From positions 1 through 8,578 of the forward strand of contig CAYVTD010000068.1 of assembly GCA_964454445.1 (NCBI GenBank): a stretch of DNA of 8,578 nucleotides. The letters are read 5' to 3'. The position numbers and the translations under genes were made by a program. Source of the DNA: CAYVTD01 sp964454445 (GTDB taxonomy: Bacteria > Bacteroidota > Ignavibacteria > Kapaibacteriales > UBA2268). The notes beneath the pieces are model-generated. The model ran no database searches. It was not told where the DNA came from and saw only the letters and a program-made list of their open reading frames with translations. Below are positions 1 to 6,075 of the stretch, piece after piece (within the stretch, counting starts at the first letter, position 1; the number at the start of each line of letters is the position of its first letter).

Positions 1-802
1 CGACATTCGTGTTTCCTGAAACGCAAGGAATATCGCTCTGCCAATGGATTTCGCAGGGGTCGCTACCTTGGGCAATCATTAATATCTTACGATCATACAT
101 TGGGGTACCGGAAAACCAATTGTTACGCAATATATCGTTATGTTATTATCTCTTGCCTCCGAGATGATTTTTGCTGTGTTCGGCTCTGATTGTGGCATAC
201 CATCTGTTAAAAATACTATTACCCGCTTGTGCTTTCCTGTTTTTGCTACCATAATGCTCCCGCCAGGAGGCTCTATCATTGCAGAATTATAATTCGTCCC
301 GTCGTCGCAAGGCAATGTATTAATTGCTGATATAAGTCTGCTCTTATTAGTCGTAAAATCTTGGTTGATATAACTGCTCCCGTTGAAGCTGGTTATTGCA
401 CACTCACTAACGCCAAGGGGGAAGGATATCTATCCAGGCTTTTGCCGCCGCTTTTGCAATATCCAAGCCTTCTCCAAACATCGAGCCGGAAGCATCCATA
501 ACCAGGACGCTCGACAATGCCTGCAGTGGCTTCGGCGCAGGACAAGAAACATAAGTTACCGCCCTTGGCTGTCCGTTCTGTTTAATTTCAAAATCTGATG
601 GTGACAGACTTGTGATTTGTCCGCCTGCTGTATCAAGAGCGAAAAATTTTGCCTTCATTGTTGGGAAATTTGATGCGTCCACATCAAACAAAGACAAGCT
701 TTGGCTTGAAGCCCTAACGCCCATTAAAACAAGGCACAAGGCAATGATTCCGATTATACCAAAGAATCGAAAAAAACGAGAAGGGCTTTGTTGGGTTTTC
801 AT
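1..802 (-). pseudogene. Secreted von Willebrand factor A (VWA) domain protein, frame broken twice, 3' end off window
   Basis: The frame starts with ATG at 802, preceded by GGAG at 809-812 (6-nt gap). Residues 1-34 look like a Sec signal peptide: basic start, hydrophobic run near residues 13-28, then ASSQS. A beta-rich stretch with SPSDFEIKQNG follows (about 67-77), then the VWA MIDAS motif DASGSM (103-108). The frame closes after DILPPWR at 407. Dropping one C from the CCCCC run at 417-421 continues a typical VWA domain in the next frame: DILPLGVSECAI, the MIDAS threonine in DDGTNYNSAM, then GKHKRVIVFLTDG and ITIYCVTIG. That frame ends with TAA at 79-81. A third frame, open from 142 to the edge, reads MYDRKILMIAQGSDPC and then EIHWQSDIPC, and looks like the real continuation. 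Breaks at or near short homopolymers fit either sequencing errors or a decaying gene. VWA proteins of this kind are usually extracellular binding or adhesion proteins; the ligand is unknown. Confidence 0.8.
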
Positions 803-827
803 AACTTACTCCGAAAAAATTTTGTCT

Positions 828-857
828 ATTTAACTCTTGTTTTCACTTGAATTTCAA
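828..857 (-). promoter_or_regulatory. Possible promoter of the VWA gene
   Basis: On the minus strand TTGAAA (852-857) and TTAAAT (828-833) lie 18 bp apart, about 25 bp upstream of the ATG at 802. This resembles a sigma-70 -35/-10 pair. The region is AT-rich, so such a match can arise by chance, and no TAnnTTTG element was found there. Confidence 0.25.
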
Positions 858-867
858 CTGTTCTGCT

Positions 868-886
868 AAAAAAGCGCCCTTCGGGC
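868..886 (-). terminator. Second of two tandem minus-strand terminator hairpins
   Basis: Read on the minus strand, GCCC-GAA-GGGC (886 to 876) forms a short GC-rich stem with a 3-nt loop. It is followed by GC and then six T (873-868). It sits just after another hairpin with a T tract and before the VWA promoter region, so it probably insulates the VWA gene from transcription arriving from the glycosyltransferase. The stem is short (4 bp), so it may only be a back-up signal. Confidence 0.5.
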
Positions 887-887
887 T

Positions 888-912
888 AAAAAAAACAGTA
901 TAATCCACTGTT
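888..912 (-). terminator. Intrinsic terminator downstream of the glycosyltransferase gene
   Basis: On the minus strand AACAGT (912-907) and ACTGTT (899-894) form a perfect 6-bp inverted repeat around a 7-nt loop, and the T run continues to 888, giving eight T in all. This is the usual form of a rho-independent terminator. It lies about 160 nt past the stop codon of the glycosyltransferase, which implies a long AT-rich 3' untranslated region. The inverted repeat alone could also be an operator, but the T tract favours termination. Confidence 0.55.
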
Positions 913-949
913 ATACGAATAAAACAATGTTCGAAGTCTTGTAATCCCC

Positions 950-998
950 TTAACCATAGTTAATTCTTTATGAAATATCCATAAAAAGATTAACCATA
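950..998. repeat. 9-bp direct repeat TTAACCATA, two copies 40 bp apart
   Basis: TTAACCATA occurs at 950-958 and 990-998, exactly 40 bp start to start, in the non-coding stretch between the glycosyltransferase stop and the terminators. On the minus strand each copy reads TATGGTTAA. Spacing near four helical turns would suit a paired protein-binding site, but in such AT-rich DNA it may be chance. The rest of 913-1069 shows no convincing gene. Confidence 0.35.
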
Positions 999-1069
999 TT
1001 TAAAATAACAAATAATTAGGAAATATAAAAATAAAATAGAGAATTATTTTTTGTTTGAAAATTAATCTG

Positions 1070-1699
1070 TCATACTTTTCCACTTACCCCGCAAAGTGAA
1101 TCAGAGCTATCTCGATGGTAAATATATGTTTCAATACTTGTTTTCATAATATTCAGACCGAAATGCTGAGATCTATTAAAAAATTCGGTATCGTCGCCAA
1201 AACGAAGGGCTTTAAATCCGCCAATTTCAATAGCTTTGCTTCTTCTAATGAACATAGTTCCGCCAATAATACAATTACTAAGATGTATCATTTTGCTTTT
1301 GTCGTTAATATCTGGTACATAAGGGTTTCCAATGATTTTACAGCCGCCATAGAGCAAATCGATTGTATCATTTGAAAGCAAAATTTCCTTTCGAGAAGAT
1401 AAATGATCTTTTAAATATTCATCATCAGAATCTAAGAAAGTAACAAAATTGCCTTCAGCAATCATCAAACCTCTGTTTTTCGAAAAGCCAGCACCTTGAT
1501 TTTCGTGATAAACATATTTAAACCGTTTATCATCGAGATACTTTTCGATTTTTTCCCGAGTTTTGTCTTTGCTCCCATCATCAACAATTATTGCCTCCCA
1601 AGAGTTATCCGATTGAATTAAAATAGATTCGAGGGCGCGTTTTATTGTGTTTTCTCGATTGTATGTTGTTACGATTATACTAAAAAATGGCTTGTCCAT
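1070..1699 (-). CDS. Family 2 glycosyltransferase (GT-A fold)
   Basis: This 209-residue protein is predicted to transfer a sugar from a nucleotide-sugar donor to an unknown acceptor, probably a surface glycan. Seen in order: the N-terminal strand SIIVTTYNRENTIKRAL (about 7-23), the nucleotide-binding IIVDDGSKDKT (37-47), NQGAGFSKNRG (67-77) and the metal-binding DxD-type FLDSDDEY (88-95). Then come GGTMFIRRS (146-154) and the acidic catalytic region FGDDTEFFNR (167-176), where the general base is expected. It is cytoplasmic, with no signal peptide or membrane segment. It is short for the family but covers the whole catalytic domain and ends cleanly with TAA. ATG at 1699 directly precedes the first core strand; no Shine-Dalgarno sequence is seen. 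No other glycan genes adjoin it, so the pathway cannot be named. Confidence 0.9.
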   Translation of the reverse strand: MDKPFFSIIVTTYNRENTIKRALESILIQSDNSWEAIIVDDGSKDKTREKIEKYLDDKRFKYVYHENQGAGFSKNRGLMIAEGNFVTFLDSDDEYLKDHLSSRKEILLSNDTIDLLYGGCKIIGNPYVPDINDKSKMIHLSNCIIGGTMFIRRSKAIEIGGFKALRFGDDTEFFNRSQHFGLNIMKTSIETYIYHRDSSDSLCGVSGKV

Positions 1700-1774
1700 A
1701 GAAACATAGAAAATTTAATAATTTGTTAAACGTTTTTGCAAATTAAACTTAATAAATAATCTGTAAAAAATCCA
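1700..1774. promoter_or_regulatory. Divergent intergenic region between the glycosyltransferase gene and rsmG
   Basis: These 75 bp of very AT-rich DNA must hold the promoters of both divergent genes. No strong consensus pair stands out on either strand. For rsmG the best guess is TTTTTG (1733-1738) with a poor TAnnTTTG-like match TAATCTGT (1757-1764). Neither start codon has a Shine-Dalgarno sequence. Confidence 0.35.
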
Positions 1775-2434
1775 ATGGAACTTTCTGAATTTTGGACAAT
1801 TTGCTCGGCAAATAATGTCGTTTTAAGCAAGGAACAGCTCAATAATATAAAAAGATATGCTGAAGAGCTGCTTTTATGGAATAAAAAGGTTAATTTAATC
1901 TCACGAAAAGATGAAGAAAACATCATCGAGAAACATTTGCTCCATTCGCTCGCCATTTTAAAATATATTAACTTAAAACAAAAAGCAAATTGCCTCGATA
2001 TTGGCACAGGTGGTGGCTTGCCCGGCATTCCTTTGAAAATTGCTCGCGAGGACATTCGCATGCTTCTGACTGATTCCATCGCCAAAAAGATAAAGATAAG
2101 CGAAATGCTTGCAAAACATACTGGTTTGAGACATATTTCCGCTAAAAATATTCGTGCTGAAGAGCTTGCAAATATAAATAATTATAAAAAAAGTTTCGAT
2201 TGCATTTTTGCAAGAGCTGTTTCAAATATTGGAACAATGATAGCTCTTTCGCAACCCCTGCTTAAAAATAACGGACAAATTGTTTTGCTAAAAGGAGGCG
2301 ATTTGAGCGAAGAAAAGAAACAAGCAGAGAAACTCCATCCTAGTTTTAACATCATTGTAAAAGATATAAATATCTTTGGAGTCGATTATTTTGTTAAAAA
2401 TGAAAAGAAAATAGTTATTATCAATCTTAAATGA
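1775..2434 (+). CDS. rsmG: 16S rRNA (guanine-527-N7)-methyltransferase RsmG (GidB)
   Basis: RsmG uses S-adenosylmethionine to methylate N7 of G527 in the 530 loop of 16S rRNA; loss of the enzyme is known to give low-level streptomycin resistance in several bacteria. The 219 residues match the usual size (207 in E. coli). The N-terminal part has the family pattern YAEELLLWNKKVNLISRK (28-45) and HLLHSL (54-59). The SAM-binding loop is LDIGTGGGLPGIPL (74-87). FARAVS (145-150) and LLKGG (171-175) are conserved family motifs. ATG at 1775 is placed directly before the expected first helix; the leader has no Shine-Dalgarno sequence. In many bacteria this gene sits with mnmG (gidA) or parAB near the origin; here its neighbours are unrelated. 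It converges on ftsW with 40 bp between stops. Confidence 0.97.
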   Translation: MELSEFWTICSANNVVLSKEQLNNIKRYAEELLLWNKKVNLISRKDEENIIEKHLLHSLAILKYINLKQKANCLDIGTGGGLPGIPLKIAREDIRMLLTDSIAKKIKISEMLAKHTGLRHISAKNIRAEELANINNYKKSFDCIFARAVSNIGTMIALSQPLLKNNGQIVLLKGGDLSEEKKQAEKLHPSFNIIVKDINIFGVDYFVKNEKKIVIINLK

Positions 2435-2460
2435 TTTTTTTAAAAAAAGTTATTTGAGGA
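2425..2460. terminator. Imperfect AT-rich hairpin at the convergent ends of rsmG and ftsW
   Basis: The plus strand can fold 2425-2439 against 2445-2460, with about 15 pairs including three G-T wobbles and one bulged G at 2456, closed over TTTTTTT/AAAAAAA (2435-2448). It overlaps the rsmG stop codon and lies between two convergent genes, where a shared terminator is expected. It is not canonical: it is weak in GC and lacks a T tract after the stem on the plus strand. Role inferred from position. Confidence 0.3.
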
Positions 2461-2474
2461 GTGTTAAAGAGGTT

Positions 2475-3596
2475 CTACTTCTTTTTTCGAGGGTAAGTGC
2501 CTGCTTGAGCGGAAATGTTAAGCAGTATGCCAATAGCGGCGCAATAAAACAGGATTGCCGAGCCTCCATAGCTGATGAATGGCAAGGGTTGCCCAGTAAC
2601 GGGCAAAAGTCTGCAGTTGACGCCCATATTTACAAAAGCATAAAGACAAATTGTGATTATAATACTCGATGCCAAATAATAGCCGAAAAGATCTGGCGCT
2701 CGCTTTGCAGCTTTTAATCCACGCCAAAGTATTATTACGAATACAGCAATAATCGCTAATATGACGAGAAAACCGTATTCCTCACCTATTATTGAGAATA
2801 AGAAATCTCCATAAGGCTCCGGTAAAAAGTGATATGCTTGCTTACTATTACCCGGACCGAGTCCGAAGATACCACCTGACCCTAAAGCGATAAGCGATTG
2901 GCTTGATTGATGAGTGAGGCGCTCTATGTCATTGGCAGCTGCCGTCCCTAGAAAAGCTTGCAAACGCCCTACGGGGTACTTCCATACTAAAAAAGCATAA
3001 CTTATAATTATTGAGATAAAAACAGCAAATAAACCTGACAGGTGAAGTATATTTGCATTACCGATGAACATCATCATAAAAGCGATAAGCATTATAATAA
3101 TTGTTGTTGAAATACTAGGCTGCAGCACAATGAGCAAGCAAATGGTTCCTGTCCATAGAACTAATGGTAGCAAGCCAACTTGAAAATCTTTTATATAATT
3201 CTTGTGCCTTTCGAGAAGCACAGGGAGGTGGAGAATGAGCGCAAATTTGGCGAACTCCGATGGCTGGAAGCGAGTAAAGCCCAATTTGAGCCATCTGGAA
3301 GGATCCTTATCAGATAGTCCGAGAATTAAAGCAATGAGAAGTAAAAGGACGGCGACGATGATGACAGCCAAGGAAATCTTTTTCCAGAAACGATAATCAA
3401 CGAGCATAAATACATACATTACAACAATTCCGATAGCGACTTTCCAAGCATGGCTACTAAAATAATAATCTTGTGTTTGATATATCATTTCTGCTTGTGG
3501 GGCGCTAGCGCTATAGACGAAGGCAAGGCTAAAAAACATTAGCCCGATTACAGATATGGCGATAAACCAATCGATATGACCTATGTATTTTTTCAT
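2475..3596 (-). CDS. ftsW: SEDS-family peptidoglycan glycosyltransferase, FtsW type
   Basis: SEDS proteins polymerise lipid II into glycan strands in the inner membrane; FtsW does so at the septum with a class B PBP. The 373 residues show about ten hydrophobic segments and family motifs: RWLKLGFTRFQPSEFAKFAL (101-120), LQPSIST (158-164), and QSLIALGSGGIFGLGPGNSK (233-252). LPEPYGDFLFSIIGEEYGF (258-276) carries the presumed catalytic Asp (D264). LLPVTGQPLPFISYGGSA (330-347) is the C-terminal signature. The GLGPGNSK form and the sequence around FISYGG favour FtsW over RodA. ATG at 3596 immediately precedes KKYIGHIDW and the first membrane helix; no Shine-Dalgarno sequence is present. FtsW is usually encoded within the mur/fts (dcw) cluster; here it stands alone, convergent with rsmG and divergent from glnS. 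RodA or a second SEDS paralogue is the alternative. Confidence 0.88.
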   Translation of the reverse strand: MKKYIGHIDWFIAISVIGLMFFSLAFVYSASAPQAEMIYQTQDYYFSSHAWKVAIGIVVMYVFMLVDYRFWKKISLAVIIVAVLLLLIALILGLSDKDPSRWLKLGFTRFQPSEFAKFALILHLPVLLERHKNYIKDFQVGLLPLVLWTGTICLLIVLQPSISTTIIIMLIAFMMMFIGNANILHLSGLFAVFISIIISYAFLVWKYPVGRLQAFLGTAAANDIERLTHQSSQSLIALGSGGIFGLGPGNSKQAYHFLPEPYGDFLFSIIGEEYGFLVILAIIAVFVIILWRGLKAAKRAPDLFGYYLASSIIITICLYAFVNMGVNCRLLPVTGQPLPFISYGGSAILFYCAAIGILLNISAQAGTYPRKKK

Positions 3597-3600
3597 TTTT

Positions 3601-3608
3601 CAAACTTA
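3601..3608 (-). promoter_or_regulatory. TAnnTTTG -7-type element right upstream of ftsW
   Basis: On the minus strand TAAGTTTG (3608 to 3601) matches the Bacteroidota -7 consensus TAnnTTTG and ends 4 nt before the ftsW ATG. If used, the transcript would start at or almost at the start codon (leaderless), which fits the absence of a Shine-Dalgarno sequence. No good -33 TTG is seen at the expected spacing, so this may be chance. Confidence 0.3.
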
Positions 3609-3617
3609 GCAAATTTG

Positions 3618-3645
3618 TTGTGAAAAATTAAAAATAAATTATAAT
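3618..3645 (+). promoter_or_regulatory. Probable glnS promoter, sigma-70 form
   Basis: TTGTGA (3618-3623) and a perfect TATAAT (3640-3645) are 16 bp apart on the plus strand, giving a predicted start near 3652 and a leader of about 35 nt before the glnS ATG. The element lies within about 40 bp of the ftsW start codon, so transcription of the two divergent genes may interfere. Confidence 0.45.
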
Positions 3646-3673
3646 CGTTAATAGTTCTTTGCGAAATAAAACT

Positions 3674-3678
3674 AGGAG
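3674..3678 (+). promoter_or_regulatory. Strong Shine-Dalgarno sequence of glnS
   Basis: AGGAG is followed 8 nt later by the ATG at 3687. It fixes the start of glnS and stands out because most other starts in the window (the glycosyltransferase, rsmG, ftsW, lolD) have no recognisable Shine-Dalgarno sequence. Confidence 0.75.
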
Positions 3679-3686
3679 AAAGATAG

Positions 3687-5381
3687 ATGCCTGAAAAATC
3701 GGGGAAACAAGCGGAAGATAAGTTTTCTGCGACGAATTTTATCAAGCAAATAATAGAGGAAGACCTGAAGACAGGCAAGCATCAACAAATCCATACTCGC
3801 TTTCCGCCCGAACCAAATGGATACCTTCATATTGGACATGCGAAGTCGATTTGCTTGAATTTTGGGCTTGCCGAGGAGTTCGGAGGCAAAACAAATTTGC
3901 GTTTCGACGACACGAATCCAGCGAAAGAGGATGTTGAATATGTGGATTCGATAAAAGAAGATATTCGCTGGCTCGGCTTTTCTTGGGATGACAGGGAGTT
4001 TTATGCTTCTGATTATTTTGAAAAGTTATATGATTTTGCCGTTGATTTAATCAAAAAAGGCAAGGCTTATGTTTGTGATTTAGAAGCTGAGAAAATTCGC
4101 CAGTATCGTGGCACTCTGACCGAAGCAGGACAAGAAAGTCCATATAGAAACCGCAGTATCGAGGAAAATCTCGATATATTCAAGCGAATGAGGGAAGGCG
4201 AGTTCCCCGATGGGAGCAAAACCCTGCGCGCAAAAATTGATATGAGTAATGGCAATCTGAATATGCGAGACCCGGTGCTTTATCGTATTTTGCATACCAG
4301 TCATCACCGAACTGCTGATAAATGGTGTATTTATCCCATGTATGATTGGGCACACGGGCAATCGGATTCGATTGAAAACATAACACATTCGCTTTGCACA
4401 CTTGAATTCGAAGATCATAGACCGCTTTATAATTGGTTTATCGAGCAGCTTGGCATATTCCCAACTCGACAAATCGAGTTTGCCCGCCTTAATCTGACGT
4501 ATACAGTGATGAGCAAGCGACAACTATTAATGCTCGTCAAGGGTGGCTTTGTTAGTGGATGGGACGACCCGCGAATGCCGACAATTTCAGGGCTTCGCCG
4601 CAGAGGCTATACTCCGGAATCCATTCGAGATTTTGTCGATAGAATAGGTGTTGCTAAAAAGGAAAGTATGGTCGATTTGTCTTTGCTTGAGTTTTGCATC
4701 CGCGAAAATTTGAACAAGACCGCCGAGAGACGTCTTGTGGTGATTGATCCTTTGAAGGTTGTAATCACTAACTATCCAGATTTTGAGAGCGACGAATTAA
4801 CTGCTATAAACAATCCAGAAGACGAGAATGCCGGCACACGAATCCTTAAGTTTTCCAAAGAAATCTACATTGAAAGGGAGGATTTTATGGAGGATCCGCC
4901 AAAGAAATACTATCGTCTAGCTCCAGGCAGGGAAGTGCGTCTCCGCTATGCTTATTTCATTACTTGCACCGATGTTGTTAGAGACAAAAAGGGGAGTATT
5001 GTTGAGCTTCATTGCACTTACGATCCTGCTTCAAGAGGGGGTAACTCACCCGATGGCAGAAAGGTTCAAGGCACAATTCATTGGGTTTCTGCAAATCATT
5101 CAATTGATGCTGAAGTGCGTCTTTATGAGAATTTATTTTTGATGGAAAATCCTTATGAGACCGAAGCTAATGAAGATTTCACAAAAAACATTAATCCTAA
5201 TTCTTTAAAAATAGTAATGGGAAAGATGGAGCCATCTCTGAAAAATGCTAAAGTTGGCGAGAAGTTCCAGTTTGAGCGACTTGGCTATTTTTGTGTTGAT
5301 AAAGACAGCAACGACGAGAAGATTGTTTTCAACCGGACAGTTACACTTCGAGACACATGGGCAAAGCAACAAAAGAAATAA
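3687..5381 (+). CDS. glnS: Glutaminyl-tRNA synthetase (GlnRS)
   Basis: This class I aminoacyl-tRNA synthetase charges tRNA-Gln with glutamine using ATP in the cytoplasm. The 564 residues match the family (554 in E. coli). The catalytic Rossmann fold has RFPPEPNGYLHIGHAKS (38-54) with the HIGH motif at 48-51, then LRFDDTNPAKED; the KMSKS-type loop is VMSKR (274-278). The C-terminal beta-barrel anticodon-binding domain carries GTIHWVSANHS (462-472), RLYENLF, FERLGYFCVD (529-538) and FNRTVTLRDTW (548-558), all typical of GlnRS rather than GluRS. The AGGAG Shine-Dalgarno sequence supports ATG 3687. Presence of GlnRS implies direct Gln-tRNA formation, without a need for the GatCAB amidotransferase route for this tRNA. 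It appears to be monocistronic, with its own promoter in the gap shared with ftsW. Confidence 0.98.
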   Translation: MPEKSGKQAEDKFSATNFIKQIIEEDLKTGKHQQIHTRFPPEPNGYLHIGHAKSICLNFGLAEEFGGKTNLRFDDTNPAKEDVEYVDSIKEDIRWLGFSWDDREFYASDYFEKLYDFAVDLIKKGKAYVCDLEAEKIRQYRGTLTEAGQESPYRNRSIEENLDIFKRMREGEFPDGSKTLRAKIDMSNGNLNMRDPVLYRILHTSHHRTADKWCIYPMYDWAHGQSDSIENITHSLCTLEFEDHRPLYNWFIEQLGIFPTRQIEFARLNLTYTVMSKRQLLMLVKGGFVSGWDDPRMPTISGLRRRGYTPESIRDFVDRIGVAKKESMVDLSLLEFCIRENLNKTAERRLVVIDPLKVVITNYPDFESDELTAINNPEDENAGTRILKFSKEIYIEREDFMEDPPKKYYRLAPGREVRLRYAYFITCTDVVRDKKGSIVELHCTYDPASRGGNSPDGRKVQGTIHWVSANHSIDAEVRLYENLFLMENPYETEANEDFTKNINPNSLKIVMGKMEPSLKNAKVGEKFQFERLGYFCVDKDSNDEKIVFNRTVTLRDTWAKQQKK

Positions 5382-5399
5382 TATGAATTAAAAGCAATT

Positions 5400-5418
5400 A
5401 AAATTTGAAAAATTTTTT
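5400..5418 (+). terminator. Weak AT-only hairpin downstream of glnS
   Basis: AAAATTT (5400-5406) and AAATTTT (5410-5416) can pair around a GAA loop, followed by two more T. It begins 18 nt after the glnS stop, where a terminator would be expected, but it has no GC pairs and a poor T tract. In such AT-rich DNA it is only a candidate. Confidence 0.25.
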
Positions 5419-5436
5419 AAAATAAAAAAAAATTCT

Positions 5437-5444
5437 TACATTTG
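5437..5444 (+). promoter_or_regulatory. Bacteroidota-type -7 element upstream of the TetR gene
   Basis: TACATTTG matches TAnnTTTG exactly and lies 29 bp before the TTG start at 5474, giving a predicted leader of about 20-25 nt. The nearest upstream TTG (5405-5407) is about 29 bp away, further than the usual -33 spacing, so only the -7 half is convincing. Confidence 0.42.
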
Positions 5445-5473
5445 TTTAATTGTTTTTTTACTGTTAGTGAGTA

Positions 5474-6073
5474 TTGACTTTGTATAGCGCAACCCAAAAA
5501 AAAATCATTCAAGAATCCGTTGTAATCATTGCAGAGCTCGGAATTGATTCCCTTACCATCAAAAAAATTGCTGAACGCTTAAATTTCACTGATGCTGCTT
5601 TATATAAGCATTTTAAGAGCAAGGAAGAGATTCTTGAAGGGATTGCACACAATATCGAGCAAATTTTCTATTCGGAGTTCGAGGAAGTTCTGCATAGCTT
5701 AGAAGGAAGCATCGAAATATTAAAAATGTTGTTCTTGAAACATTGTGAAATGGTTGAAAAGAATAATTATAATATAATAATTTTCGATTCTCATCTATTT
5801 TTTAAAAAATTTCAAAACATTGATGATTATATAAACGAAATTCTTGATACTTTTAAGTATTCTGTTGTCGAAATAATCAGTATTGGACAGCGGAAAGGCG
5901 AAATCCGCGACGATGTGGACAGCGAGTTAATTTATTGGCTGATAATAAGTGTCTTAAACAATTTTTTACATCAATGGAATCGCAACAATAGCTTCAGTTT
6001 GAAGGAACAATCTTTGAAAATATGGGAGCAAATCACCAAAATGATTGAACCTTGTAAAACAGAAACAAATTGA
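5474..6073 (+). CDS. TetR/AcrR-family transcriptional regulator
   Basis: The 199-residue protein has the TetR layout: an N-terminal DNA-binding three-helix domain (about 6-52) with the helix-turn-helix LTIKKIAERLNFTDAALYKH (27-46), then an alpha-helical domain (about 55-190) that normally binds an inducer and forms the dimer. Such proteins are mostly repressors; the ligand domain is too divergent to name a ligand or target. The start is TTG at 5474 (or TTG at 5480): a TGA lies just upstream in frame at 5468-5470, and no ATG occurs before the HTH. A rare start codon suits a low-level regulator. A weak GTGAG lies at 5466-5470. It ends 2 bp from the end of the convergent lolD gene. The position does not show what it regulates; TetR regulators often control an adjacent divergent gene, which is absent here. 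Confidence 0.9.
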   Translation: MTLYSATQKKIIQESVVIIAELGIDSLTIKKIAERLNFTDAALYKHFKSKEEILEGIAHNIEQIFYSEFEEVLHSLEGSIEILKMLFLKHCEMVEKNNYNIIIFDSHLFFKKFQNIDDYINEILDTFKYSVVEIISIGQRKGEIRDDVDSELIYWLIISVLNNFLHQWNRNNSFSLKEQSLKIWEQITKMIEPCKTETN

Positions 6074-6075
6074 TA

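Noticed and set aside
417..421. Programmed ribosomal frameshift in the VWA gene
   Set aside because: No slippery heptamer with a downstream stem-loop was recognised, and a second unrelated break follows, so an indel is the simpler explanation.
407..802. Taking the first VWA fragment as a complete 131-residue gene
   Set aside because: It contains only the first half of a VWA domain, and the rest of the same domain follows directly in another frame.
890..1000. Very short minus-strand frames starting at the two ATGGTTAA copies
   Set aside because: They code for about 9 and 23 residues, have no Shine-Dalgarno sequence, and the longer one ends in the terminator hairpin.
1726..2085. 119-residue minus-strand frame across the start of rsmG
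   Set aside because: It overlaps the conserved N-terminus of RsmG in antisense and has no family features.
3610..3617. CAAATTTG palindrome as an operator
   Set aside because: It is only 8 bp in an AT-rich promoter gap, with no second copy, so nothing beyond chance can be argued.
4080..4523. 147-residue minus-strand frame inside glnS
   Set aside because: It is a shadow of the strongly conserved GlnRS frame, with no motif and no start signal of its own.
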